A stretch of 64,000 nucleotides of DNA, from the NCBI GenBank assembly GCA_017477425.1, contig JAFUVT010000030.1, forward strand, positions 92,324-156,323. The letters run 5' to 3'. This document shows positions 8,530 through 19,307 of the stretch, in pieces. Position 1 is the stretch's first letter. The number at the start of each line of letters is the position of its first letter. The position numbers were made by a program, and so were the translations under genes. The DNA is from Bacteroidales bacterium. GTDB taxonomy: Bacteria; Bacteroidota; Bacteroidia; Bacteroidales; F082. The notes beneath the pieces are model-generated. The model did not search any database. It worked only from the letters and a program-made list of their open reading frames with translations, and had not been told where the DNA came from.

Positions 8530-8748
8530 TCAGTTAATTCTATCAGCAATGTCATCGGAATAGAGTTTGAAGAAATCAAAGTCAAGAATAAGAGAAAGCC
8601 GCGACAACACTCCCGAATCCACGGTTGGAGAATCGAAAATCCGGTATATATTGGTGCGATGACATCCCAATTCTCGCGACAGGCCAACCACGGTCATTTT
8701 CCGTTCTTCGACCTTCTTCTTGATCTCCTTACCAATGTGAACCGACAT
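8530..8748 (-). CDS. Small HTH (Xre-like) DNA-binding protein
   Basis: 72 aa from the ATG at 8748; a longer frame starts only at a TTG at 8802. The sequence KEIKKKVEERKMTVVGLSRELGCHRTNIYRIFDSP is split here only for description: a helix, then GLSRELGCHRTNIYRIF as a helix-turn-helix, then SRLSLILDFDFFKLY. Small proteins of this type are common one-domain regulators in Bacteroidota. It precedes the kinase/phosphatase/caspase operon in the same orientation, with a perfect palindrome and a promoter box in between, so it is the likely local regulator. It has its own distant promoter box at 9092-9099, leaving a leader of over 300 nt. Confidence 0.72.
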   Translation of the reverse strand: MSVHIGKEIKKKVEERKMTVVGLSRELGCHRTNIYRIFDSPTVDSGVLSRLSLILDFDFFKLYSDDIADRIN

Positions 8749-9091
8749 ATTGTTCTCAATTCTTTTTCCGCACTGAGTAAACTCCCTGTCAATGTGCGAC
8801 AACCTATGAAAAGCGTGGGAGCTTCAACCTTTTGCCCGTCCGACAACCTGAGGCCTTCGCATGCCCACCCCGTCAAAACGAGCAACGAAGAACCCACGCC
8901 GATATGTCATGTTTTGATGAACCATAGCGATCCTAAAACAATTGAGAACATATCAAACCGTAGACCGTTGCCTTGAATTTGACGGAGTTGAAAGTTGCGA
9001 AGTTTCAGGTTGTCAAAACCAAAGCGTAAGTTACGCTTTACCAATAAATTGCGCACCAACCTCCAACAAAAGGTGAAAGGATGGTGCGCCG

Positions 9092-9099
9092 CAAAAATA
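9092..9099 (-). promoter_or_regulatory. -7 promoter box (TATTTTTG) upstream of the HTH gene
   Basis: TATTTTTG on the minus strand, immediately followed in the transcript by an inverted repeat; 343 bp from the HTH start codon. Confidence 0.5.
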
Positions 9100-9196
9100 C
9101 AAAAAAGATTTGAATCACAAACTTGTACGGCTATACCTTAATACATAATACAAGGGTTTTAGTAATTATTACATGGACATATTTCGAAAACTTTCG

Positions 9197-9204
9197 TACT
9201 TTTG
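9197..9204 (+). promoter_or_regulatory. -7 promoter box (TACTTTTG)
   Basis: TACTTTTG, 21 bp before the ATG at 9225; drives the membrane protein gene and probably ligA. Confidence 0.6.
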
Positions 9205-9224
9205 CGTTTTCAATACTTATTAAT

Positions 9225-11998
<2,774 letters not shown>

Positions 11999-12008
11999 TA
12001 AAAAGCAT

Positions 12009-12016
12009 TACTTTTG
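12009..12016 (+). promoter_or_regulatory. -7 promoter box (TACTTTTG) of eno
   Basis: TACTTTTG, 48 bp before the eno ATG and directly after the ligA stop. Confidence 0.65.
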
Positions 12017-12036
12017 CACCCAATCTTGAGTTTTAA

Positions 12037-13371
<1,335 letters not shown>

Positions 13372-13393
13372 TCCATCGATTACGAAACAAAAA

Positions 13394-13422
13394 GAAAGCC
13401 GTGGCAAACTGTCACGGCTTTC
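13394..13422. terminator. Bidirectional intrinsic terminator between eno and the aminotransferase gene
   Basis: Inverted repeat GAAAGCCGTG / CACGGCTTTC (10-bp stem, 9-base loop) followed by a T-rich run on the plus strand and preceded by an A-run, so it can serve both convergent genes. Confidence 0.8.
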
Positions 13423-13429
13423 GTTGTTT

Positions 13430-14596
13430 TTATCCAAACACGGCCTTCAGTCGCTTCATTGCCTCCTCCACTGTTGCCCTCGGGCAAGCCAGGTTGATAC
13501 GGAAGAAGCCGCTGCCAGCCGCTTCGCCGAATTCCTTGCCTCGATTGAGGCCCAGTTGCGCCTCTTGCGTCATCTTATGCCACAACTCATCTTCAGAAAG
13601 TCCATAGCCGTTGAAGTCGAGCCACATCATATAGGTGGCTTGCGGCTTGTGGAACTTTATTTTTGGCAAGTTAGCAGCCAGAAAATCAGCAACATAGTCG
13701 ATATTGCCTTGCACATAGTCCAGCAATTGGTCGAGCCATTCGTCGCCTTGGGTCATGGCGGTTTGCGTGGCCACCTTGCCGAAGATGTTGCCGAGATGCG
13801 CCTCCAAAGCTTCCACATATTCGTTGTATTGCTTCCTCAGCTCGTCATTCGGGATAATGGCGGTCGAAGTGGCCAAGCCCGCGAGGTTGAAGGTCTTGGA
13901 CGCCGCGTGGAAGGTGATGCTGTTTTGCGCAAACGATTCGTCGAGCATGGCAAACGGGCGGTGACGGTAGCCTGGCAACACCAAGTCGCAATGGATTTCA
14001 TCGGAGATGACCAACACATTGTTTTTCAAGCAGATTTCGCCCAAAAGCAAAAGTTCGTTCATCGTCCAGCAACGGCCCACGGGGTTGTGAGGATTGCATA
14101 GAATCAGCATCTTGGCGGTTTTGGCTTGCTCGGCAAGCTGGTCGAAGTTGAACTCGTAGCCGTCGCCTCTATTAATTAAGGTGTTGTAGACAAGTTTCCT
14201 TCCATGGCTCGTGACGGCATGATGGAACGGCGGATAGACCGGCGGCTGGATGATGATTTCGTCGCCAGGCTCAGTGAACGCCAGCACGGCCATGTTGAAG
14301 CCACACACCACACCGGGCACATACGACATCCATTCCGTCTTGACGCCCCAGTGGTGACGGCGTGCCAGCCAATCGGCAATGGACTGATAATAAGGCTCAT
14401 CCTTGAAGTGATAGCCATAGACAGGGTGTTCCGCCCGCTTGATGACGGCCTCGCGAACGAAGTCGGGGGTCTCGAAGTCCATGTCAGCCACCCACATCGG
14501 CAGCACATCGGGATTGCCAAAGACCTGTTGTCTCAAATCATACTTAACGCAGTTAGTATCAGCACGATTGATAATCTTGTCAAAATCGTATTTCAT
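13430..14596 (-). CDS. MalY/PatB-type PLP-dependent aminotransferase (cystathionine beta-lyase-like)
   Basis: 388 aa, fold-type I PLP enzyme. The MalY/PatB subgroup is indicated by LPMWVADMDFETP (30-42), HNPVGRCW (PLP phosphate/ring pocket), VISDEIHCDL with the pyridine-N-binding Asp, and FHAASKTFNLAGL with the Schiff-base lysine. The subgroup cleaves C-S bonds (cystathionine or cysteine-S-conjugates to thiol, pyruvate and ammonia), although some members are aminotransferases; the sequence alone cannot separate them. It is monocistronic, ends at the shared terminator with eno, and is divergent from tRNA-Tyr. Start is the ATG 25 codons before the first conserved block, consistent with family length. 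Confidence 0.92.
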   Translation of the reverse strand: MKYDFDKIINRADTNCVKYDLRQQVFGNPDVLPMWVADMDFETPDFVREAVIKRAEHPVYGYHFKDEPYYQSIADWLARRHHWGVKTEWMSYVPGVVCGFNMAVLAFTEPGDEIIIQPPVYPPFHHAVTSHGRKLVYNTLINRGDGYEFNFDQLAEQAKTAKMLILCNPHNPVGRCWTMNELLLLGEICLKNNVLVISDEIHCDLVLPGYRHRPFAMLDESFAQNSITFHAASKTFNLAGLATSTAIIPNDELRKQYNEYVEALEAHLGNIFGKVATQTAMTQGDEWLDQLLDYVQGNIDYVADFLAANLPKIKFHKPQATYMMWLDFNGYGLSEDELWHKMTQEAQLGLNRGKEFGEAAGSGFFRINLACPRATVEEAMKRLKAVFG

Positions 14597-14668
14597 CTTT
14601 TCTATAGTTTTAGTGCTGCAAAGTTCGAAAAATTTTGCGGTTTTTGCAGCGCGAATGAAAAAAAGATG

Positions 14669-14676
14669 TACTTTTG
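14669..14676 (+). promoter_or_regulatory. -7 promoter box (TACTTTTG) of tRNA-Tyr
   Basis: TACTTTTG with a TTTG -33 element at 14643-14646, 22 bp apart; 40 bp before the tRNA. Confidence 0.7.
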
Positions 14677-14716
14677 CACCCGCAAAAAACGAAAAAGAAA
14701 CGTTCTTTCAAATTCT

Positions 14717-14798
14717 GGGGGAGTCGCATAGTGGCAATTGCAACAGACTGTAAATCTGTCCGGGTATCCGTTCGGTGGTTCGAGTCCACCCTCCCCCA
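14717..14798 (+). tRNA. tRNA-Tyr (anticodon GTA)
   Basis: 82 nt. The acceptor stem GGGGGAG/CTCCCCC closes the molecule; the D-arm is GCA...TGC, the anticodon loop is CTGTAAA with GTA, and the T-arm is GGTGG-TTCGAGT-CCACC. It has the long variable arm expected for class II tRNA-Tyr. CCA is not encoded. Confidence 0.93.
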
Positions 14799-14923
14799 CT
14801 TTCAACCTACTTTGATGAAGCAACACAGGACAAGGAGGATGTTTTATGCCTAATATGGCACTATGTAAGTCTTTTTTATCAAAAATTTTCCGACAAACTT
14901 GTTAATTGAAAAGAAATAATACA

Positions 14924-14931
14924 TACCTTTG
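14924..14931 (+). promoter_or_regulatory. -7 promoter box (TACCTTTG) of the RRM gene
   Basis: TACCTTTG, with TTG 22 bp upstream as -33 element; 22 bp before the ATG. Confidence 0.65.
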
Positions 14932-14952
14932 CATTGTTAAAACACATTTCTT

Positions 14953-15282
14953 ATGAAGATTTTTGTCGCCAAACTAGCATTTAAGACAACTGCAGAAGAT
15001 CTGAGAGCGCTGTATGAGCAATTCGGTGAAGTGGAATCCTGCAAGGTCATCATGGACCACGAGACTGGCCGTTCAAAGTGTTATGGCTTTGTGGAGATGC
15101 CCAACGAGGCTGAAGCCTACAAGGCCATCGTCGAAACCGACGAAACCGTTTTCATGGGTAACGAACTACAGGTCAAGAAGTCGCGGCCACAGACGAGTGT
15201 CGCACCCAAACCTGTGAAGCGTCCGAGAAACAAACGTCAGCCCCATCCGGTCACCCATTCCACAAAAGAGTCTATGGCGTGA
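14953..15282 (+). CDS. Single-RRM RNA-binding protein
   Basis: 109 aa. It has one RNA recognition motif (residues 1-78): RNP2 IFVAKL at 3-8 and RNP1 SKCYGFVEM at 41-49, followed by a basic, Pro/Lys/Arg-rich tail (KRPRNKRQPHP) that should add non-specific RNA affinity. Such small RRM proteins are abundant in Bacteroidota and cyanobacteria, act as pleiotropic post-transcriptional regulators or RNA chaperones, and partly take the place of Hfq-type functions. It is a single-gene unit between two tRNA genes with its own promoter. Family assignment is certain; targets are unknown. Confidence 0.95.
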   Translation: MKIFVAKLAFKTTAEDLRALYEQFGEVESCKVIMDHETGRSKCYGFVEMPNEAEAYKAIVETDETVFMGNELQVKKSRPQTSVAPKPVKRPRNKRQPHPVTHSTKESMA

Positions 15283-15328
15283 TTGGATTTTTTTTCGCAA
15301 AAACGGACCCGCACATCGAAAAAAAGCG

Positions 15329-15336
15329 TATCTTTG
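15329..15336 (+). promoter_or_regulatory. -7 promoter box (TATCTTTG) of tRNA-Arg
   Basis: TATCTTTG, 63 bp before the tRNA. Confidence 0.65.
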
Positions 15337-15399
15337 CAGCCGCAAATCGCAAGATTCGACTTGCATCGAATCGGAGATTTCAACGCCGTAAAAAGCGAT

Positions 15400-15476
15400 G
15401 GTCTGGTAGCTCAGCTGGATAGAGCAACAGCCTTCTAAGCTGTGGGTCTTGGGTTCGAATCCCAACCGGATCACCA
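15400..15476 (+). tRNA. tRNA-Arg (anticodon TCT)
   Basis: 77 nt including an encoded CCA. Acceptor GGTCTGG pairs with CCGGATC (two G-T wobbles); D-loop AGCTCAGCTGGATAGAGC; anticodon stem ACAGC/GCTGT with loop CTTCTAA (anticodon TCT, reads AGA/AGG); T-arm TGGG-TTCGAAT-CCCA. In contrast to the tRNA-Tyr nearby, its CCA end is genomic. Confidence 0.95.
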
Positions 15477-15487
15477 AATTACAAGCA

Positions 15488-15526
15488 AATCCCTAACAGG
15501 CCGATCCGTTAGGGATTTTTTTTTTG
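15488..15526 (+). terminator. Intrinsic terminator of tRNA-Arg
   Basis: Stem AATCCCTAAC / GTTAGGGATT with a 10-base loop, followed by a run of nine T. Confidence 0.85.
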
Positions 15527-15586
15527 CATATCCGGATTTCGAGAAGAAGTTTTTTGGCAGATACGCCATACTTCAGAATTATTTCC

Positions 15587-15594
15587 TACATTTG
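15587..15594 (+). promoter_or_regulatory. -7 promoter box (TACATTTG) of the redox-sensory operon
   Basis: TACATTTG, 40 bp before the first ATG of the operon. Confidence 0.6.
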
Positions 15595-15634
15595 CAGTCC
15601 GCAAAACAGAACAAAAGATTAAAAACGATACGAA

Positions 15635-15970
15635 ATGAAAGTAAAGGAATTAGTTGAAAAACTCAACCTGAAGGTCCTCTCGGGCGAGAACGGCCTTGAC
15701 AGGGAAATCGATGGCTGCTACATCAGCGACCTCTTGAGCGACGTGATGGGCAACGCCATGGAAGGCAATATCTGGATCACCCTCCAAACCCACAAGAACG
15801 TGATGGCCGTGGCCTCACTGAAGGAACTGGCTTGCATCATCCTGGTGAAGAACCTCATGCCCAACGACGAGACCATCGATCAGAGCAACGACGAAGATTT
15901 GCCCATCCTGCAGACCTCGCTGCCGACCTACGAAATCGCCGGTTTGGTTTATAACCTGTTACACGAATAA
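15635..15970 (+). CDS. DRTGG-domain protein
   Basis: 111 aa, one DRTGG-like fold (named for a motif that is not itself well kept here). It resembles the stand-alone DRTGG proteins found beside hydrogenase-associated regulatory genes: KVKELVEKLNLKVLSG at the start, GCYISDLLSDVMG in the centre and ELACIILVKNLMPNDETI later. The domain occurs near CBS domains and in phosphotransacetylases as a probable ligand-sensing module. A paralogue lies at 18937-19281 in the same operon. First gene of the plus-strand module; only 2 bp separate it from the PHP gene. Confidence 0.82.
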   Translation: MKVKELVEKLNLKVLSGENGLDREIDGCYISDLLSDVMGNAMEGNIWITLQTHKNVMAVASLKELACIILVKNLMPNDETIDQSNDEDLPILQTSLPTYEIAGLVYNLLHE

Positions 15971-15972
15971 TT

Positions 15973-16749
15973 TTGGAACTCAACGCATATAGGGCCGACC
16001 TCCACATGCACACGGTGCTCTCGCCGTGCGGCGACCTCTATATGAGTCCGTCCGCCATCGTCGAGCAAGCCAAGAAACTGCATCTCGATGTCATCGCCAT
16101 CTGTGACCACAACACCACGCGCCAGGTGAAGGTGACCCAGAAAATCGGGCGCGAGAACGGCATCATGGTCATCGGCGGCGTGGAAATCACCACACAGGAA
16201 GAAGCCCACGCCCTCGCCTACTTCGAGACCGACGAGCAACTGGACAAGTTCCAAGAATTCCTTGACGAGCATCTCCCACACATCCCTTTGGACGAGGAAA
16301 AGTTTGGCTACCAACTCATTGTGGACGAAAACGAAGAAGTGGTCGGTGAAGAGGAATGGCTGCTGTGGAGCGCCCTCGACGCCGATTTGGACCAACTTTA
16401 TGATGTGGTGCACGAAATCGGCGGGCTGTTCGTCCCCGCGCACGTCAACAAGCCGGCGAGCAGTCTCACCAGCCAGTTGGGCTTCGTACCACCCGACATC
16501 AAGGCTGACGCACTAGAAATCTCAAAGCACGTCACCAAGCCCGATTTTTTGAAGAAATACGCCTACCTGAAGAAATTCAACTTCACCAAGAGCAGCGACG
16601 CGCACTTCCTCCACATCATCGGCGAGGTGCATTGCGTGCTGCACATGTACGACAAGACCTTCGACGAGTTCCGCAAGACGCTGCACGGCGAGGACGGACG
16701 CTACATCGACACTGAACCCAAGGAAAAACTACAACTCTTATTCGGATGA
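15973..16749 (+). CDS. PHP-domain phosphoesterase, TTG start
   Basis: 258 aa. PHP (polymerase and histidinol phosphatase) metallo-phosphoesterase fold: metal-binding ADLHMHTVLSPCGD (8-21), ICDHNTT, VIGGVEITTQEEAHALAYF, and the C-terminal KSSDAHFLHIIG. It probably hydrolyses a small phosphate ester with a di- or tri-metal centre. No ATG fits; the TTG at 15973, 2 bp after the upstream stop, matches the family N-terminus. It overlaps the following HATPase gene by 4 bases. PHP proteins of this subgroup are regularly found with DRTGG and HATPase genes next to FeFe-hydrogenase-like proteins in anaerobes, as here. Confidence 0.85.
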   Translation: MELNAYRADLHMHTVLSPCGDLYMSPSAIVEQAKKLHLDVIAICDHNTTRQVKVTQKIGRENGIMVIGGVEITTQEEAHALAYFETDEQLDKFQEFLDEHLPHIPLDEEKFGYQLIVDENEEVVGEEEWLLWSALDADLDQLYDVVHEIGGLFVPAHVNKPASSLTSQLGFVPPDIKADALEISKHVTKPDFLKKYAYLKKFNFTKSSDAHFLHIIGEVHCVLHMYDKTFDEFRKTLHGEDGRYIDTEPKEKLQLLFG

Positions 16750-17294
16750 AAGAACTATCAATGCACGTTTACGACCTGATGGAGAACTCGACGGCGGCCA
16801 ACTCAACCCTCGTCGAACTGACCATTAAGGACAGCCTGAAAGACAACATCTACGCCTTCACCATCAAGGACAACGGCAAGGGTATGACGCCCGAGTTTTT
16901 GGCCAAAGTAACCGACCCTTGGACCACTTCGCGCACCACGCGCAGGGTCGGCTTGGGCCTGCCGCTCATCAAGATGAACACCGAGAACGCCGGTGGCGGA
17001 ATGAAGATTGAAAGCGAGGTTGGCAAAGGCACCGTGCTCAACTTCTGGTTTCAGCACGACCACCTCGACCGTCCCCCGATGGGCGATTTGGCAGGGTCGT
17101 TAGTGATGCTGTTTTCGGCCCACGAGGACATCCATTTCATCTACAAGCACATCACCGATGATGGTGAGTTCGTCTTCGACACCGACGAAATCAAGGAGGC
17201 TCTTGACGGCATGCCGATGACCGACGTCAGCATCATGAAATACCTGAAGGAGATGATTCAGGAGAATTTGGAGGAGATACATTATAACGATTAA
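16746..17294 (+). CDS. Stand-alone HATPase (histidine-kinase-like ATPase) protein
   Basis: 182 aa. GHKL ATP-binding fold without a phosphoacceptor domain: N box MHVYDLMENSTAANST (6-21), G1 box DNGKGMTPEFL (39-49), G2 box GLGLPLIK (71-78), then GGGMKIESEVGKGT. It could phosphorylate or bind a partner protein, as anti-sigma-type HATPases do. The C-terminal 75 residues (HEDIHFIYKH..., DEIKEALDGMPMTDVSIMKYL) are outside the ATPase fold. It overlaps the PHP gene by 4 bases. The operon continuity is broken after it by a repeat array and an ATPase gene; the next module gene begins 1.6 kb later. Confidence 0.85.
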   Translation: MKELSMHVYDLMENSTAANSTLVELTIKDSLKDNIYAFTIKDNGKGMTPEFLAKVTDPWTTSRTTRRVGLGLPLIKMNTENAGGGMKIESEVGKGTVLNFWFQHDHLDRPPMGDLAGSLVMLFSAHEDIHFIYKHITDDGEFVFDTDEIKEALDGMPMTDVSIMKYLKEMIQENLEEIHYND

Positions 17295-17376
17295 AAAATT
17301 TCGGGGTCAGCCCTATTTTTGCAAGAAAAAATTTCGGGGTCAACTTGAATTTTCGAAGAAAAAATTTCGGGGTCAG
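17294..17376. repeat. Three direct repeats with an exact 33-bp period upstream of the ATPase gene
   Basis: AAAAAATTTCGGGGTCA occurs at 17294-17310, 17327-17343 and 17360-17376, with start-to-start spacing of exactly 33 bp. The first spacer also contains a promoter-like TATTTTTG (17315-17322). The third copy ends 12 bp before the -7 box of the ATPase gene, so the array covers its -33 region. An analogous array with another core sequence precedes the ATPase at 50432-51811. Confidence 0.9.
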
Positions 17377-17388
17377 CATATTTTTTGT

Positions 17389-17396
17389 ATTTTTGC
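17389..17396 (+). promoter_or_regulatory. -7 promoter box (TATTTTTG) of the DUF4143 ATPase gene
   Basis: TATTTTTG, 23 bp before the ATG at 17420 and adjacent to the 33-bp repeat array. Confidence 0.6.
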
Positions 17397-17419
17397 CGCA
17401 CAAAATCAATGGAATAGGT

Positions 17420-18751
17420 ATGGACAAGGTTTTTAGGCGGAAATTGTACAACAGAATGTTGCAATGGAAGACCGAACGTCAAGGCACAACCGCCCTTCTG
17501 ATTGAAGGTGCAAGGCGTGTCGGGAAATCGACTTTAGTCACTTCGTTTGCGAAAAACGAGTACGAATCGCACATCCTTATCGATTTCAACAACACACCAA
17601 ATCGCATCAAGAACTTGTTTGAGGACTTGACTGACCTTGACGACGTTTTCCTACAGTTGCAGCAACATTACAATGTGGTACTCAAGCCACGCAAAGCCGT
17701 CATCATTTTCGACGAGGTGCAAAACTGCCCTCGGGCAAGGCAAGCCATAAAATACCTTGTGGCCGATGGCCGATACGATTACATCGAAACGGGTTCGCTC
17801 ATCAGCATCAAGAAAAACACCAAGGACATCACCATTCCAAGCGAGGAGGAACGCATAACGCTTTATCCGATGGATTACGAGGAATTCCGATGGGCTTTGG
17901 ATGACACGGCCACTTTGGAATTGCTAAAACAGTTCTACGAAAAAAAACGGTCCCTTGGCGCAGCGCATCGCAAAACCATGTTCGATTTTCGTCTGTATAT
18001 GCTTGTGGGAGGTATGCCGCAAGCCGTCAATACATATTTGGAAACCAACAATTTAAGCATGGTCGACCAAACCAAGCGAGACATTATCCGTCTTTATCTT
18101 GATGATTTCCAAAAGATTGACCCCAGCGGGAGCATTGAAAAACTGTTTCAGAACATTCCGGCACAGTTGAGCAGCAACATTTCACGTTACCAACCTTATC
18201 CTGTGGTTGGAAACAAAACGGAGGAGAAAATGTCGGAGATGCTGCAAGCCCTTGCCGACAGCAAGACCACTTTGTTTTGCTACCGTTGCGCCGACCCGAT
18301 GGTGGGTTTGTCGCTGAACAAGGACTTGAGCCGTTACAAGATTTTCATGGCCGACACGGGGCTTTTCGTGACACTTTGCTTTTGGGACAAAGCCTACACT
18401 GAAAACATCATCTACCAGAAACTGCTTTCCGACAAGTTGGCGGCCAATCTGGGATACATTTATGAAAATGCCGTGGCACAAATGTTAGCCGCTGCGGGCA
18501 ACCAACTGTATTACCACACATTCCCAAAAGACGACAAGCACAACTATGAGGTTGACTTCCTTCTTTCGCGCGGCAACAAACTCGTACCCATTGAGGTCAA
18601 GTCGTCGGGATACAAGACCCATGCCTCGTTGGATGCCTTTTGCAAGAAGTATTCGTCTCGTATCGACCACCCGATTATGATTTACACGAAAGACCTGCAA
18701 TACGATGGGAACACCATATTGCTTCCTGTGTATATGACGATGTTGGCGTGA
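17420..18751 (+). CDS. AAA_14/DUF4143 ATPase
   Basis: 443 aa from the ATG at 17420, chosen because the promoter box lies at 17389-17396. Walker A EGARRVGKST and Walker B AVIIFDEVQ with the following QNCPRARQAIKYL; sensor-like ETGSLISI; then a winged-helix and a DUF4143 domain ending in a PD-(D/E)xK-like strand pattern (YEVDFLLSRGNKLVPIEVK). DUF4143 ATPases are extremely common in Bacteroidota, Archaea and Thermotogae, are often solitary and patchily distributed, and have no agreed function. Both the repeat array in front and the position between two halves of a sensory operon suggest it arrived as an independent unit. Confidence 0.9.
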   Translation: MDKVFRRKLYNRMLQWKTERQGTTALLIEGARRVGKSTLVTSFAKNEYESHILIDFNNTPNRIKNLFEDLTDLDDVFLQLQQHYNVVLKPRKAVIIFDEVQNCPRARQAIKYLVADGRYDYIETGSLISIKKNTKDITIPSEEERITLYPMDYEEFRWALDDTATLELLKQFYEKKRSLGAAHRKTMFDFRLYMLVGGMPQAVNTYLETNNLSMVDQTKRDIIRLYLDDFQKIDPSGSIEKLFQNIPAQLSSNISRYQPYPVVGNKTEEKMSEMLQALADSKTTLFCYRCADPMVGLSLNKDLSRYKIFMADTGLFVTLCFWDKAYTENIIYQKLLSDKLAANLGYIYENAVAQMLAAAGNQLYYHTFPKDDKHNYEVDFLLSRGNKLVPIEVKSSGYKTHASLDAFCKKYSSRIDHPIMIYTKDLQYDGNTILLPVYMTMLA

Positions 18752-18812
18752 GGATGGGATTGTTTTTCCAACAAAAATTCCCACTTTTCAGCCCACTTAA
18801 CCAAAAAAGGCT

Positions 18813-18820
18813 TATTTTTG
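18813..18820 (+). promoter_or_regulatory. -7 promoter box (TATTTTTG) restarting the sensory operon
   Basis: TATTTTTG, 116 bp before the DRTGG ATG; gives the second half of the module its own promoter downstream of the ATPase gene. Confidence 0.55.
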
Positions 18821-18831
18821 TGGCATTGTAA

Positions 18832-18883
18832 GACGCGAGACTGCGGGACACGGGGACTACGATACCTCCAAAAGTCTCGCGTC
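18832..18883. repeat. Inverted repeat in the leader of the second DRTGG gene
   Basis: GACGCGAGACT (18832-18842) and AGTCTCGCGTC (18873-18883) are perfect 11-bp inverted copies with a GC-rich loop that contains further GGGAC/GTCCC complementarity. In the 5' leader it may act as an RNA structure or be a decayed mobile palindrome. Confidence 0.6.
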
Positions 18884-18936
18884 CCGAAGTCCCGAGTCAA
18901 TAACGAAAGATTCAACAACGTTAATTAAACAAGACA

Positions 18937-19281
18937 ATGACACTACGACAGATTGCAGAATTACTGAACGCCAAGGTTCTGTGCGGCCACGACCGCTTGG
19001 ACGAAGAGCACGAAACCGCCTTCGCCTCCGACCTGATGAGCGACGTGCTCACATTGGGCGACTACAACCCAGTCATTCTGACCGGTCTCTGCAACATGCA
19101 GACTATCCGTACCTGCGAGATGGGTAACCTCGACATCGTCGTCCTCGTCCGCCGCAAGAAAGCCACCGAGGAGATGATTGAGGAAGCCGAGGACGAGAAC
19201 ATGGTCGTCATGGAAAGCGACTTCTCCATGTTCAAGGCCTGCGGGCTGCTCTTCAACGCGGGTATGCAACCCATTTTTTAA
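18937..19281 (+). CDS. DRTGG-domain protein, paralogue of the gene at 15635
   Basis: 114 aa. It is a clear paralogue of the first DRTGG protein: same length, same start (LRQIAELLNAKVLCG against VKELVEKLNLKVLSG), same central ASDLMSDVLTLGD against ISDLLSDVMGN, and same LDIVVLVRRKKATEEMI segment. It is probably a ligand-binding subunit that may pair with the other copy. Next gene (HATPase) starts after 26 bp. It begins the second half of the module, behind its own promoter and an inverted repeat. Confidence 0.82.
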   Translation: MTLRQIAELLNAKVLCGHDRLDEEHETAFASDLMSDVLTLGDYNPVILTGLCNMQTIRTCEMGNLDIVVLVRRKKATEEMIEEAEDENMVVMESDFSMFKACGLLFNAGMQPIF

Positions 19282-19307
19282 CTTATGTCTAACTAAAACG
19301 CCATGCC

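Larger units (their letters stand above)
8803..9224. other. Gene-poor region with a structured leader and divergent promoters
   Basis: No convincing gene. A minus-strand -7 box (9092-9099) and a plus-strand box (9197-9204) diverge here. The minus-strand leader holds a 19-base palindrome AAAGCGTAAgTTACGCTTT (9021-9039) and an inverted repeat GCGCACCA/TGGTGCGC (9051-9058 and 9082-9089). A 33-codon minus-strand ORF (8824-8925) lies in the leader, but nothing supports it beyond being open. Confidence 0.5.

Noticed and set aside
1..8748. Type VI secretion or TerY triad as explanation of the kinase/FHA locus
   Set aside because: No T6SS structural genes and no VWA (TerY) protein are visible in the window; could lie to the left of base 1.
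8824..8925. 33-codon ORF in the leader of the HTH gene
   Set aside because: Open only for 33 codons, no family and no start signal; mentioned only as part of the leader.
14602..14826. Minus-strand ORF over tRNA-Tyr
   Set aside because: It reads the reverse of the tRNA and has no independent support.
15166..15477. Minus-strand ORF over tRNA-Arg
   Set aside because: Overlaps the tRNA and the RRM gene end in antisense.
17294..17376. CRISPR array
   Set aside because: Three 17-bp repeats with 16-bp spacers are too short and too few, and no cas genes are present; the position over a promoter fits a regulatory array.
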